Positions 32,111 through 42,317 of a stretch of DNA of 64,000 bases are shown here, piece after piece. The notes under the pieces are model-generated. The model had not been told where the DNA came from and ran no database searches. It worked only from the letters and a program-made list of their open reading frames with translations. This DNA is from Scortum barcoo. Lineage: Eukaryota; Chordata; Actinopteri; Centrarchiformes; Terapontidae. Where the stretch lies: NCBI GenBank assembly GCA_023238725.1, contig CM041550.1, forward strand, positions 11,005,440 to 11,069,439. Reading direction: 5' to 3'. Within the stretch, counting starts at the first letter, position 1. Every line of letters starts with the position of its first letter. The translations under genes were made by a program, and so were the position numbers.

Positions 32111-32784
32111 ACACACACACGTCTAAAATCTCCCACAGATGTTAAACTGGGTTGATATCATTCAGTGACCATTCGTATCATCTTGATGGGGGCATTGTTG
32201 ACTCCCATCAGGATAGAAATGTATTATCATAGGATAAAGGTGATCAGTCAGAACAAGTGGACCCAAACCATGCCAGCAAAATATCCCCACAGCATAACAG
32301 AACCAGAATTAATTTTCTTGGCCCACTGAACTCTCAAATGTGCATTCATCTTTGTAATGAGGGATTTATGCACTTGCTCTTCTGTTTTTCCTTTCATATC
32401 ACACTAAGCATCGCTTTCATCAAATGTGCCCCATCAGTCACAATTTCTGACCTTGTTTATTGATGTCTTTCCCACAGATCTAAATGCAGATGTCACTTTA
32501 GCCTCTGTTCCTATTTGAAACACCAACCAGTTGAGCTGTCTTTGTGATTGAAGCTCCCGCCATCTGTACCCCAACAATGAACCCGCTTTCAAATCCACTC
32601 AGATCCTCTCCTGTTGGCGTCTTCACACAAAATCAGAATGAGCTGGGCCCATTCAGCATTTTTAGGCCGACATGCCACAGGGCATGAAAGGATGTTAATT
32701 GCTTAATTGTACTGTGCAGTGCACCTGTGAGGAAGCATCTATATTCATTATGTTTCTCCACTCATTTAATCAAGTTTTTCTTTA

Positions 32785-33005
32785 ATCAGAATCAGAATCA
32801 GGTTTATTGCTAATTAGGTTGTCTGATATGCTGGTGCAAGAAAATATAATCAAAGTAATTAGAAAAAAATAGAAAAAAAATAATACACATACACACACAC
32901 ACACACACAATAGATTTCAAGAATTTATTTCAAGATTTCAAGAATTTATTGTCATTGCACAACAATTTACATCAAGCAATCATTGTCAATGAAATTCTTA
33001 AATCT
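32785..33005. repeat. Fragments of fish retroposons
   Basis: AATCAGAATCAGGTTTATTG at 32789 and TTTCAAGAATTTATTGTCATTGCAC near 32937 are phrases I know from LINE-derived fish repeats. The latter is partly duplicated (AGATTTCAAGAATTTATT twice at about 32912 and 32935). Confidence 0.5.
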
Positions 33006-33129
33006 CATGCTCCCTAAACAATGCAGGAATAGAAACACTCAACAAAAAATAGATTAAGGAAATCAAAATATAAAAATAAATAGTAGTACAAGAGCAATAA
33101 TAAATATAGACCTAAAATTTTAATTATAC

Positions 33130-33141
33130 ATTTTACAACTA
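33130..33141 (+). repeat. Target-site duplication, left copy
   Basis: ATTTTACAACTA, identical to 36551-36562, flanks the LINE directly. Confidence 0.85.
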
Positions 33142-33299
33142 CCCCTCCTTGAACCGCCACCTTACTGTGGTGGAGGGGTTTGTGTGCCCGAATGATCCTA
33201 GGAGCTATGTTGTCGGGGGCATTACGCCCCTGGTAGGGTCTCCCATGGCAAACAGGTCCTAGGTGACGGGCCAGACTAAGAGCGGTTCACAAGCCCATC

Positions 33300-34259
33300 A
33301 TGAACAGAAGAACATCAAGGACCGTTACGTCGCCCGGATTGGCGTTACCGGGGCCCCACCCTGGAGCCAGGCCTGGGGTTGGGGCTCGCAGGCGAGCGCC
33401 TGGTGGCCGGGTCTTTGCCCACGGGACCCGGCCGGGCTCAGCCCAAAAAATGGCGACGTGGGCCCGCCTTCCAGTAGGCTCACCACCCGCAGGAAGGTCC
33501 ATGAGGGGCCGGTGCAATGTGGTTTGGGTAGCAGTCGTGGCGGGGGGCCTCGACGACCCAATCCCTGGACCAAAACTTCTGGCAATAGGGACATGGAATG
33601 TCACCTCGCTGGGGGGGAAGGAGCCTGAGCTCGTGCGGGAGGTTGAGAGGTACCGGCTAGAGATAGTCGGGCTCACCTCCACGCATAGCTTGGGCTCTGG
33701 AACCCAGCTCCTTGAGAGGGGCTGGACCCTCCACTACTCTGGAGTTGCCCAGGGTGAGCGGCGGCGAGCTGGTGTGGGCTTGCTTATAGCTCCCCAGCTC
33801 AGCCGCCATGTGTTGGAGTTCACCCCGGTGAACGAGAGGGTCGCTTCCCTGCGCCTTCGGGTTGGGGATAGGTCTCTTGCTGTTGTTTGTGCCTACGGGC
33901 CGAACAGCAGTACAGAGTACCCGGCCTTCTTGGAGTCCCTGGGAGGGGTACTTGATAGTGCTCCGACTGGGGACTCCATTGTTCTACTGGGGGACTTCAA
34001 CGCTCACGTGGGCAACAACAGTGATACCTGGAGGGGCGTGATCGGGAGGAACGGCCTCCCCGATCTGAACCCGAGCGGTGTTCTGTTATTGGACTTCTGT
34101 GCTAGTCACAGTTTGTCCATAACGAACACCATGTTGAGCAAGCATAAGGGTGTCCATCAGTGCACGTGGCACCAGGACACCCTAGGCCGGAGGTCGATGA
34201 TCGACTTTGTTGTCGCTTTTCATCTGATCTCCGGCCGTATGTCTTGGACACTCGGGTAA
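33300..34259 (+). pseudogene. LINE fragment: endonuclease domain
   Basis: Open for about 320 codons. Endonuclease motifs: N in GTWNVTSL, ...VGLTSTHSLGSG (the usual acidic residue of this motif is not evident), D and N in GDFNAHVG, and D in SMIDF. The conserved frame leaves this reading near 34195-34259, marking the first frameshift. Confidence 0.85.
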
Positions 34260-34998
34260 AGAGAGGGGCTGAGTTGTCAACCGATCACCACCTGGTGGTG
34301 AGTTGGATCCGCTGGCAGAGGAGGAAGTTGGACAGACCTGGCAGACCCAAACGTATTGTGAGGGTCTGTTGTTGGGAACGTCTGGCCGAGCCCTCTGTCA
34401 GGGAGGTCTTCAACTCCCACCTCCGGAAGAGCTTCTCACAGATTCCGAGGGAGGCTGGAGACATTGAGTCCGAGTGGACCATGTTCTCTGCCTCCATTGT
34501 CGACGCTGGCGGTTCGAAGTTGTGGACGCAAGGTCTCTGGTGCCTGTCGTGGCGGCAACCCCGAACCCGGTGGTGGACACCGGAAGTAAGGGATGCCGTC
34601 AGGCTGAAGAAGGAGTCCTATCGGACCATGTTGGCCTGTGGGACTCCTGACGCAGTTGACAGGTACCGGCAGGCCAAGCAAGCGCCGCAGCCCGGACGGT
34701 CCTGGAGGCAAAAACTCGGGTCTGGGAGGAGTTCGGTGAGGCCATGGAGGAGGACTATCGGTCGGCCTCGAAGAGATTCTGGCAAACCGTCCGGCGCCTC
34801 AGAAGGGGGAAGCAGTACTCTGCCAACACTGTTTACAGTGCAGGTGGGGAGCTGTTGACCTCGACTGGGGACATTGTCGGACGGTGGAAGAAATACTTCG
34901 AGGATCTCCTCAATCCCACCGACTTGCCTTCCAATGAGGAAGCGGAGGCTGGGGTCTCTGAGGTGGACTCGTCCATCACCCAAGCCAGAAGTCACTGA
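34160..34998 (+). pseudogene. LINE fragment: endonuclease-RT linker, in two frames
   Basis: The protein continues in a second frame with RGAELSTDHHLVVSWIRWQ (the end of the endonuclease, with catalytic DHHLV), then in a third frame from about 34744 with KRFWQTVRRLRRGKQY. At least two indels separate these from each other and from the RT frame starting near 34874. Confidence 0.75.
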
Positions 34999-36121
34999 GG
35001 TAGTTCGCAAGCTCCTCAGTGGCAAGGCGCCGGGGGTGGATGAGATCCGCCCTGAGTACCTCAAATCTCTGGATGTTGTGGGGCTGTCTTGGCTGACACG
35101 CCTTTGCAACATTGCATGGAGGTTGGGGACAGTGCCTCTGGTGTGGCAAACTGGGGTGGTGGTCCCTCTTTTTAAAAAGGGGGACCGGAGAGTGTGTTCC
35201 AACTACAGGGGGATCACACTTCTCAGCCTCCCCGGGAAGGTCTACGCCAGGGTACTGGAGAGGAGAATTCGGCCGATAGTCGACCCTCGGATTCAGGAGG
35301 AACAATGCGGTTTTCGTCCTCCCGGTCGTGGAACACTGGACCAGCTCTATACCCTCCACAGGGTGCTTGAGGGTTTATGGGAGTTTGCCCAACCAGTCCA
35401 CATGTGCTTTGTGGATCTGGAGAAGGCATTCGACCGTGTCCCTCGTGGTATTCTGTGGGGGGTGCTCCACGAGTATGGGGTCCGGGGAGCCTTTGCTAAG
35501 GGCTGTTCGGTCTCTGTACGACCGGACCAGAGCAGGAGCTTGGTTCGCATTGCCGGCAGTAAGTCAGACCTGTTCCCAGTGCATGTTGGACTCCGGCAGG
35601 GTTGCCCTTTGTCACCGGTCCTGTTCATAATCTTTATGGACAGGATTTCTAGGCGTAGCCAGGGGCCGGAGGGAGTCCGGTTTGGGAACCACAGGATTTC
35701 ATCTCTGCTTTTTGCGGATGATGTTGTCCTGATGGCTTCATCAGGCCAGGACCTTCAGCATGTACTGGAAGCGGTTTGCAGCCGAAAGTGTGAAGCGGCT
35801 GGGATGAGAATCAGCACCTCCAAATCCGAGGCCATGGTTCTCGACCGGAAAAGGGTGAAAAGGGTGGCATGCCCTCTCCAGGTGGGTGGAGAGGTCCTGC
35901 CTCAAGTGGAGGAGTTCAAGTATCTCGGGGTCTTGTTCACGAGTGAGGGAAAGATCGAGCGTGAGATTGACAGGCGGATTGGTGCAGCGTCCGCAGTTAT
36001 GCGGTCGGTGTACCGGACCGTCGTGGTGAAGAAGGAGCTGAGTCGAAAGGCGAAGCTCTCGATTTACCTGGTCAAGTCAATCTACGTTCCCACCTCACCT
36101 ATGGTCATGAACTTTGGGTAA
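34874..36121 (+). pseudogene. LINE fragment: reverse transcriptase domain
   Basis: Open for 415 codons, with all main RT blocks, including the catalytic FADD near 35710-35725 and KFKYLG-like VEEFKYLGVLF after it. It ends at TAA 36119-36121, shortly before the C-terminal part, which continues in another frame. Confidence 0.9.
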
Positions 36122-36525
36122 TGACCGAAAGGACAAGATCGCGGATACAAGCGGCCGAAATGAGTTTCCTCCGCAGGGTGGCTGGGCGCTCCCTTAGAGA
36201 TAGGGTGAGAAGCTCGGTCACTCGGGAGGAGCTCGGAGTAGAGCCGCTGCTCCTTCGCATCGAGAGGAGTCAGCTGAGGTGGCTTGGGCATCTGTTTCGG
36301 ATGCCCCCTGGACGCCTCCCTAGGGAGGTGTTCCAGGCATGTCCCACCGGGAGGAGGCCTCGGGGAAGACCCAGGACACGCTGGAGAAACTATGTCTCTC
36401 GGCTGGCCTGGGAACGCCTCGGGGTCCCCCCGGAAGAGCTGGAGGAAGTGTCTGGGGTGAGGGAAGTCTGGGCATCTCTGCTCAGACTGCTGCCTCCGCG
36501 ACCCGGTCCCGGACCAAGCGGATGA
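36121..36525 (+). pseudogene. LINE fragment: C-terminal region
   Basis: Reads SRIQAAEMSFLRRVAGRSLR, then RWLGHLFRMPPGRLPREVFQ and RGRPRTRWRNYVSRLAWERL, the usual C-terminal signature of these LINE proteins (LGH-RM and RGRPR-RW). Separated from the RT frame by one frameshift. Confidence 0.85.
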
Positions 36526-36550
36526 AGAAGATGAGATGAGATGAGATGAG

Positions 36551-36562
36551 ATTTTACAACTA
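36551..36562 (+). repeat. Target-site duplication, right copy
   Basis: ATTTTACAACTA, identical to 33130-33141, follows the ATGAG tail. Confidence 0.85.
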
Positions 36563-36928
36563 AGTAAGTATCTACATGTCTATCTGTCTGTATAATTAAT
36601 ACATAACAATCTTAATGTTGGGTTGATGTTCATATCATTCTTATTACGTACAAATATCTGGGTAAATTGAATTGAATTTTTTTTTACAATTTCCTGCCGA
36701 TGAAGTCTTTTGAATTGAACAGATGCAGCAGTTTTCAATGTTTACTGACCTCTCTTTGTTGTTGTTTGTAGCTGTGAGTCGTCGTTGGACCAGCAGGGGG
36801 CGCTGCTCCTGCTCTGCGGCCTGCAGCTGCAGTCAAAGCTTCAGAGAAGAAGCCTCCCTTGTGACTGTCGGCCTCTCTCAGTGACTGCGGGGAGGTGAAG
36901 CCTTGTCCCGGCTAACAGAGGGGGGAAG
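36563..36928 (+). promoter_or_regulatory. tmem41a: tmem41a promoter and 5'UTR
   Basis: AT-rich up to about 36770, then GC-rich to the ATG. A perfect CTCF-type core lies at 36790-36803. No TATA box is evident. The start site is probably within 36780-36900. Confidence 0.5.
36790..36803 (+). promoter_or_regulatory. tmem41a: CTCF-like motif (full consensus match) in tmem41a promoter
   Basis: CCAGCAGGGGGCGC matches CCASYAGRKGGCRS at all 14 positions, about 125 bases upstream of the start codon. Confidence 0.55.
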
Positions 36929-37101
36929 ATGCGCTCTCTCGTCGGACTAATCCTGGTTGTGGTGGCCGCCACTTTTTATCTGTACTCTCTGTCGCTGTAC
37001 CTTCCTGCGGCACCTCGGCGGAGACCTCCCCCGACCGGCGGAGAGCATGAGCGGGCAGCGGAGCCCGAGCAGCCCGCTGACAGCGCGGAGGAGCCGCGGA
37101 G
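36929..37101 (+). CDS. tmem41a: tmem41a coding exon 1
   Basis: ATG at 36929 begins MRSLVGLILVVVAATFYLYS, close to human MRPLLGLLLV. Phase 2 donor GTGACC. The second part (RRRPPPTGGEHERAAEPEQP) is charged and poorly conserved. Confidence 0.9.
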
Positions 37102-40100
37102 GTGACCGAGCACAGCAAACACAAACTTACAGCTTTAGATAAAAACATACAGACCTCTCTTCACTATTAAAAGCTATTTAAAATGTGTGTTAGTGTAACT
37201 TGTGTAACTGTCAGTCATCAAACATTAGTTATCAGCAGGCAAAAAAAAAAAAAGATTCAGCTGTTAATGAGTTTAAATTGATGAAAAATAAGATTATGTT
37301 AGCATTTATGAGCTTGTTCACATCAAATGTTTTTATAAGAGGTATAGTACATTTATATTTCTTCAGCAGCTGAACAAAGTAGGAATGAATGAAAATATAA
37401 GGGGTAAAATATGTAGAGCTGCAACTAATAATCAATTAGGTATCAATTGATTTCCAATTATTTTGATAATTGATTGAAGTTTTTTTTTAAATACAATTCG
37501 ATACTTATTATACTTAATTACGATACTTTCGATCATAATACATGAGGTAAGTGATTGGTCTGCAAATCAGTAATTAATCTTATTAATTTACCATTTTAGC
37601 TTAATTTGATATATAGAATGAGACTGGGCTGTAACTAACTATTTCATTGTCTCTTAATCCTTCATTTATTTGTAAATTAAATCATCAAGTCTGTAGTTTA
37701 GTTTTAGTTTATATACAATGTGAAAAATGCCCACAGTTGGCTTCTTTTGTCCAAAATCAAGAGTTAAAGATTTTTACAGTCACATGGAACTTTATTTTCT
37801 GTCCATCTACTAATTAATCAGCTAATTTTCAATATAGTTTTATTTCTAAACAGATTTGTGATAAATACTTTTACATCTCACATATAATAATGCTTGCTAG
37901 CAGAGACACTGTGTCGATATTTTATTTTCTCTGCTCATGAGCGAAGAGCAGATGATGTGACTAACTCGAGTGTGGGACGTTCTCGCAGGTTGAAGTTCCC
38001 GTCAGACTTGGACGAGCTGAGGGAACTGGCCGAGCTGCTGCAGTTTTACAAGACGGAGCACACTGGATACGTCCTGCTTCTCTTCTGCAGCGCTTATCTC
38101 TACAAGCAGTCCTTTGCCATTCCTGGATCCTCCTTCCTGGTAAGGTGCACTGATGGCGGATAACAAGGCGGACATTGTGAACAAGGCAAAAATATATATA
38201 AATATAGTTGATGCTGACATTTCTTATGTTGGGTGTTTTCAAAAAAATGATCACAGCTTTTTATTTGATCTACATGGGTCAGTATCAGTCACAGCATTTT
38301 TACAAGGTTGATTTAAATCTGCCAAAATACTAATGCCTAGTAGGTGTAAAAGACATGCATGCAGGATGTAGTTTAAGGAAAAAATAATAAGCCACTTTAT
38401 CTTTATGTGGCGTGAAGCTGCGTCTCCTTTAAAGACACTCTGCAGAGGATAAAAATATTCAGCTCGCTCAAACAACAAAAGGGACGTCAGACTTTGTGTG
38501 TCACCATGGTGGACTTCTTTGACAGTTTTCTTCCCACTGACGTTGGTTAAATCTGCACAACTGGGCGTGCAGCACTTAGACGAGGCCTCAACCACACACC
38601 ACATGCTGGTTAAAGTGACCCAACATCTCACACTTAAAACCACTGTCAGATCAGAGTTTCTCTCCTTTACAAGAGCAGGAGAAGCGGCTGAGGCAGTGTG
38701 TGTCAGAGCTGATCATTACGCACACACTGATGATGTCTAATAACGCAGGCCGGCCTTCTTCTTCTTCTTCTTGTCATCGTGCAGAACATTCTAGCAGGAG
38801 CTATATTTGGACCTTATCAGGGGCTGCTGCTCGCCTGTGTGCTCACCACCGTGGGCTCCACCATGTGCTACCTCCTGTCCCAGATCTTCGGAAAACACTA
38901 CCTTGTTAACCTCTTCCCCGATAAGGTCTCCGTGCTGCAGAGGAAGGTAAATCCGTGATACCGTGTAAACAAATCAAGGCGACAGATGTTAAAACTGTTG
39001 GTGTAGAATTACATTTTATGATATATAAACATGTAAACGCACCAAGTTTAAGTTAAAAGTAAAAAGAGTAAAAGAGAGAAGAGCCCAGGCAAAGATGCTT
39101 CTAAAAGTCAAGTCTTATTCTGCTATAAGTGGACTTTTTCAATACAATATCAGAAGCCGTGTGGCGTAATGCTGACACCCAAAAGAGAAATGACAAAATG
39201 AGAAACATCTGCCTCATAGATTCCACCATCTGGTTGAACATCTGATCTTTATCTCCCAGGTTGAAGAGAACCAAGACTGCCTGTTCTTCTTTCTGCTCTT
39301 CTTGCGATTCTTCCCCATGACTCCCAACTGGTTTCTGAACATGTCAGCCCCGATTGTCAACATCCCCATCACCTTCTTCTTCTGCTCAGTCTTCATTGGT
39401 AAGCACGCATGGATCACCTGATTGACAGCTTGTTAAAATGTGACGACGGACTCTTCACATCCATCACACTGTCTTGCGTACTCACAAGGTCAATGATCTA
39501 AATGAAAATGCATTCACCTGAATCAATATTGCAAAGCCCGCTTTGATGGTTGGTATGAGTACGAGGGATATATTCATTCCTCAGTCAGATCCTGACTTTC
39601 AAACTCTGACATTTGTTAATGAGCTCCAAAGTAACAGGTGGTAATTAACAAAGCTTCAGAGTGCGGATTGTCAGACCTGTTCTGTTATCAAAGCTTGTGC
39701 TGTGCTTACAAGAAACGTGAAGCAAATTTTCTCTCCTCGTTACCCGTGGGAGGTTGACCGCAAAATTAATGGTTCATTTGCATTTAAACAAAACCTGCAT
39801 ATATTTGCCTCTCCATCCGTCTCCAGAGAGCGGCAGCTTCAAGTCACATGTCGGCTGAATTAATGTGACTTTCTTCCGTGCTAAGATGCCTAAATAAACA
39901 GATTTTGCTGTGATTTAATTCCAATAAACGGACCACAAGAAAACATCTTTCAGAATATTTGTTTTCTAAATGCAGTTTGCATCAATCAGGTCTCTCCATT
40001 TCTGACCCAACGTCGGCAACATCAGGAGAATCTTAATGCTGATAGGCTTTGCAACGCAGTATCACGCAAATGGCGTCATTGCATTGACTTTGTATGTAAT

Positions 40101-40545
40101 CACGCTGCGCTAAAATTTTCTGTGGTGTGAACACAGCATAATGACGCATCTTTGAGGCATTGCTTGTAGTTATGCACCTTCAAGTATTCATGGTGTCCTT
40201 TTTTTTTAACAAGCTGTGTATAAAGATCACAAAACTAATGCATCAGTTCACACAAGAAGCCCAGAGCATTTCTCTCAACACAGTGTCATTTAACTGCAGT
40301 TTTTTCCTTGCTCTACTTTCTCAGGGCTCCTGCCATACAACTTCATCTGTGTCCAGACTGGCGTCATGCTGTCTGAGGTGTCGTCGCTGGATGACTTGAT
40401 CTCCTGGGACCGGCTGCTGCAGCTGCTGGCCATTGCCTGCATGGCCCTGCTGCCCGGCGCCCTCATCCGCCGCTTCAGTCAGAGGCGTCTCAAACTGGAC
40501 GTGCAGTCACAGAACGGGATCATCGCAGATAAGAAAGTCCAGTGA
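36929..40545 (+). CDS. tmem41a: tmem41a: transmembrane protein 41A (VTT/DedA family)
   Basis: Join of 36929-37101, 37989-38139, 38785-38946, 39260-39398 and 40325-40545. It gives an intact 281-residue protein (human about 264). Residues 3-20 form an N-terminal membrane segment, then comes a Pro/Arg/Glu-rich variable stretch, then FPSDLDELRELAELL and several membrane helices. The VTT core includes AIPGSSFLNILAGAIFGPYQ, the second half LLFLRFFPMTPNWFLNMSAP and GLLPYNFICVQTG. The family (TMEM41A/B, VMP1, bacterial DedA) comprises ER or inner-membrane proteins, some with lipid-scramblase activity. The C-terminus is LDVQSQNGIIADKKVQ, cytosolic by prediction. All introns are GT-AG with matching phases. 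Convergent with igf2bp2. Confidence 0.95.
37102..37988 (+). other. tmem41a: tmem41a intron 1, mostly a dispersed repeat
   Basis: The part 37415-37855 is a copy of the AATTGATTAATC family. Nothing else is recognised. Confidence 0.7.
37415..37855. repeat. Interspersed teleost repeat, AATTGATTAATC family, copy 2
   Basis: AGAGCTGCAACTAATAATCA, then ATTTTGATAATTGATTGAAG and GTGAAAAATGCCCACAGTTG, are diagnostic phrases of the family. Confidence 0.65.
37989..38139 (+). CDS. tmem41a: tmem41a coding exon 2
   Basis: 151 bases, CGCAG to GTAAGG, phase 2 to 0. Encodes LKFPSDLDELRELAELLQFY, then YVLLLFCSAYLYKQSFAIPG and SSFL, the first VTT helix. Confidence 0.95.
38140..38784 (+). other. tmem41a: tmem41a intron 2
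   Basis: 0.65 kb. A (TTC)n run (38755-38773) lies in the polypyrimidine tract right before the acceptor. Nothing else is recognised. Confidence 0.7.
38785..38946 (+). CDS. tmem41a: tmem41a coding exon 3
   Basis: 162 bases, GTGCAG to GTAAAT, phase 0. Encodes NILAGAIFGPYQGLLLACVL then TTVGSTMCYLLSQIFGK, the VTT hallmark (A-G-x-[ILV]-F-G). Confidence 0.95.
38947..39259 (+). other. tmem41a: tmem41a intron 3
   Basis: About 0.3 kb, AT-rich; nothing recognised. Confidence 0.7.
39260..39398 (+). CDS. tmem41a: tmem41a coding exon 4
   Basis: 139 bases, TCCCAG to GTAAGC, phase 0 to 1. Encodes VEENQDCLFFFLLFLRFFPM, then TPNWFLNMSAPIVNIPITFF and FCSVFIG. The RxFPxxPN-type loop is a family signature. 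Confidence 0.95.
39399..40324 (+). other. tmem41a: tmem41a intron 4
   Basis: 0.93 kb. The part 39990-40150, with TGACTTTGTATGTAATCACG and GGTGTGAACACAGCATAATG, looks like a dispersed fish repeat. Nothing else is recognised. Confidence 0.6.
40325..40545 (+). CDS. tmem41a: tmem41a coding exon 5 (last)
   Basis: 221 bases from TCTCAG to TGA at 40543-40545. Encodes LLPYNFICVQTGVMLSEVSS, then LLQLLAIACMALLPGALIRR and the hydrophilic tail. Confidence 0.95.
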
Positions 40546-41665
40546 TCCCCCCCTTTTTTTTTCTGGGAATGAGCTTGTTCACTGTTGCTTCGATGCGCTC
40601 TGCTCTCCAGACTGAATGTATTTAAAGTGGTGACTCTTCATAAAAACTGCGCGCACACATGTGTAAAGCTTCCTTTTATTTGAAGTGCTCTACTTTTCTG
40701 GAGCCACCTGGAGACGGATTGCGGCTTTTCGTGAAAAAGATTTGAAGCCAAGTATTTTATTTTACCAAATTGTTGGTGTTTCTGTGCCACAGCCCATGTA
40801 TATAGATGTATGAATGTACAGTCATCGTAAGGAGAGAGGGAAGGATTTTAAGGAAACTCTGCTTTTTCACTCTTCTTACACGATAATAGTACTGCTTCGG
40901 TGTTAACGGCTCGTGTATCAAGTGCCTGTCATACAGTGATAGACTTTAACTTCTACCTCCAACATGGACGTGGAAAAGTTCATGTAACAGCCTTCCCTTG
41001 TTTGCAGGCTGGATGATGGTTTGGATGATTGTTTTTTGGGGTCAGTGTGAATTATTATATTTGTAACAGAAGTACTGATTATCTTCGCAGTATAAGGTAC
41101 ACAACTTGAAGTGGTATTTCTCCTGTTTGACAATCGCATTTTGCAATTTCATTCAAATTTTAATAGGACAATTTCTACTATTTTGCAATTCAAAAGTTTT
41201 TAAAATAGTGTAATTTAGAGACCAAAATTTGTGCCATGTTCAAGATTCATTCTGAGTGACCAATTGCATTACATTCAGACAGACATTCAGATGTTTTTCT
41301 GCATCGTGATAACCAATCAGCCGGACTTTTATCTGGAAGTGAATGTGCAGTTAACCCAGACGGTGTTAAGTGAAGCCTTAATATTGCTTCTCTTTGCTGC
41401 CTCTTGTTACGGTCCATGTGTCTTTTTGTATAATGCTGGTCCAGCAGCATCTACGCTGCCCAAAGTGTTTTGTGTTTTTTTTTTCTCCATGTGGGACAAG
41501 ATTTAAGCTTGTCAGCTTACTGTTTTTTCAAAGATGTATATTATTTGAAGTGTGATGTAATTGACAGTGTGGCTGGTGCATTTGTGGTGTGTCAAGTCAT
41601 GTTTTTTTTTTATTTCAGAGGTGGAAAAAACTTTGAAATAAATAAAAAAAAAACAGTAAACTTGA
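40546..41665 (+). other. tmem41a: tmem41a 3'UTR with poly(A) signal
   Basis: About 1.1 kb. Tandem AATAAA at 41637-41642 and 41641-41646 predicts cleavage at about 41655-41675. The igf2bp2 poly(A) signal on the other strand is only about 65 bases further. Confidence 0.7.
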
Positions 41666-42277
41666 AAAACAGCTTCTTCAGTTTTTTTTTTTTTTTTCAA
41701 ATATTCTTTATTGCTCAGATCCAGGTTGCTCAGCAATACAGTTCACTCACAACTCAAAACAACAGCATGGCTGTTACCAGAGAGGCACCGATCCACCAGG
41801 TGTATTAAAAGCGGATCACATGTCTGTCCGGCGCACAGTCACCGATTACCTTGAGGTGTTTGGGACCTTTTGGCCCGTGGGAAACGTAGGACATGAGGGT
41901 TGTGACCTACTGAGGAAACAAAAGGAATCTCCCAAATGGTGAAATGCAGTTAAGATATGGATCCATGTAAAACCACTACTGAAAGTCTAGTGCTATATGA
42001 AGTGTAGTAAATACTGGATCGCCTACAACAGTCTCATGCAATGCTTTGTGTTTTCTCATTTAACAAGTAGACAGGACAAAAAAAAAACACTGCTGTGGTT
42101 CTGCATACATCTCACCAGACTTTACTTAATCCGTCCTCAGGTAATCCATAATTTCTGGATGGTTCGTCGTTTTATTATTTTTGTTTTCAGTCGGACCTGG
42201 ATACTCGGTCAACCCTCGTTCTTTGTATGTCACAGATTCATTTCTTCTGCCTTTCTGATTCCTAAATCTGCTCAAAA

Positions 42278-42280
<3 letters not shown>

Positions 42281-42314
<34 letters not shown>
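42281..42314. repeat. (AT)n microsatellite
   Basis: About 17 uninterrupted AT units inside the predicted igf2bp2 3'UTR. Confidence 0.9.

Positions 42315-42317
<3 letters not shown>

Larger units (their letters stand above)
30864..33129. other. Intergenic: ehhadh promoter side, repeats
   Basis: The first about 200 bases should hold the ehhadh promoter (DR1 motif; reverse CTCF-like GCGCCCCCTTGTGA at 31051-31064). The rest is dominated by dispersed repeats (31235-32110, 32785-33000) with short CA runs. No gene is recognised. Confidence 0.6.
33142..36550 (+). mobile_element. Non-LTR retrotransposon (LINE, apurinic endonuclease plus reverse transcriptase), near full length
   Basis: About 3.4 kb between perfect 12-bp target-site duplications. 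It starts CCCCTCCTTGAACCGCCACC, which I recall as the 5' end of full-length copies in fish, and ends with (ATGAG)n. In order it encodes an AP endonuclease (GTWNVTSL, LLGDFNAHVG, RRSMIDFVV), a reverse transcriptase (WQTGVVVPLFKKGDR, SNYRGITLLSLPGKVYARVL, FVDLEKAFDRVPR, QGCPLSPVLF, catalytic LLFADDVVL) and an Arg-rich C-terminal region. Several frameshifts and a stop split the frame, so it is probably inactive. Clade (I/Nimb-like or other) is not decided. GC content is far above the flanks. Confidence 0.92.
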
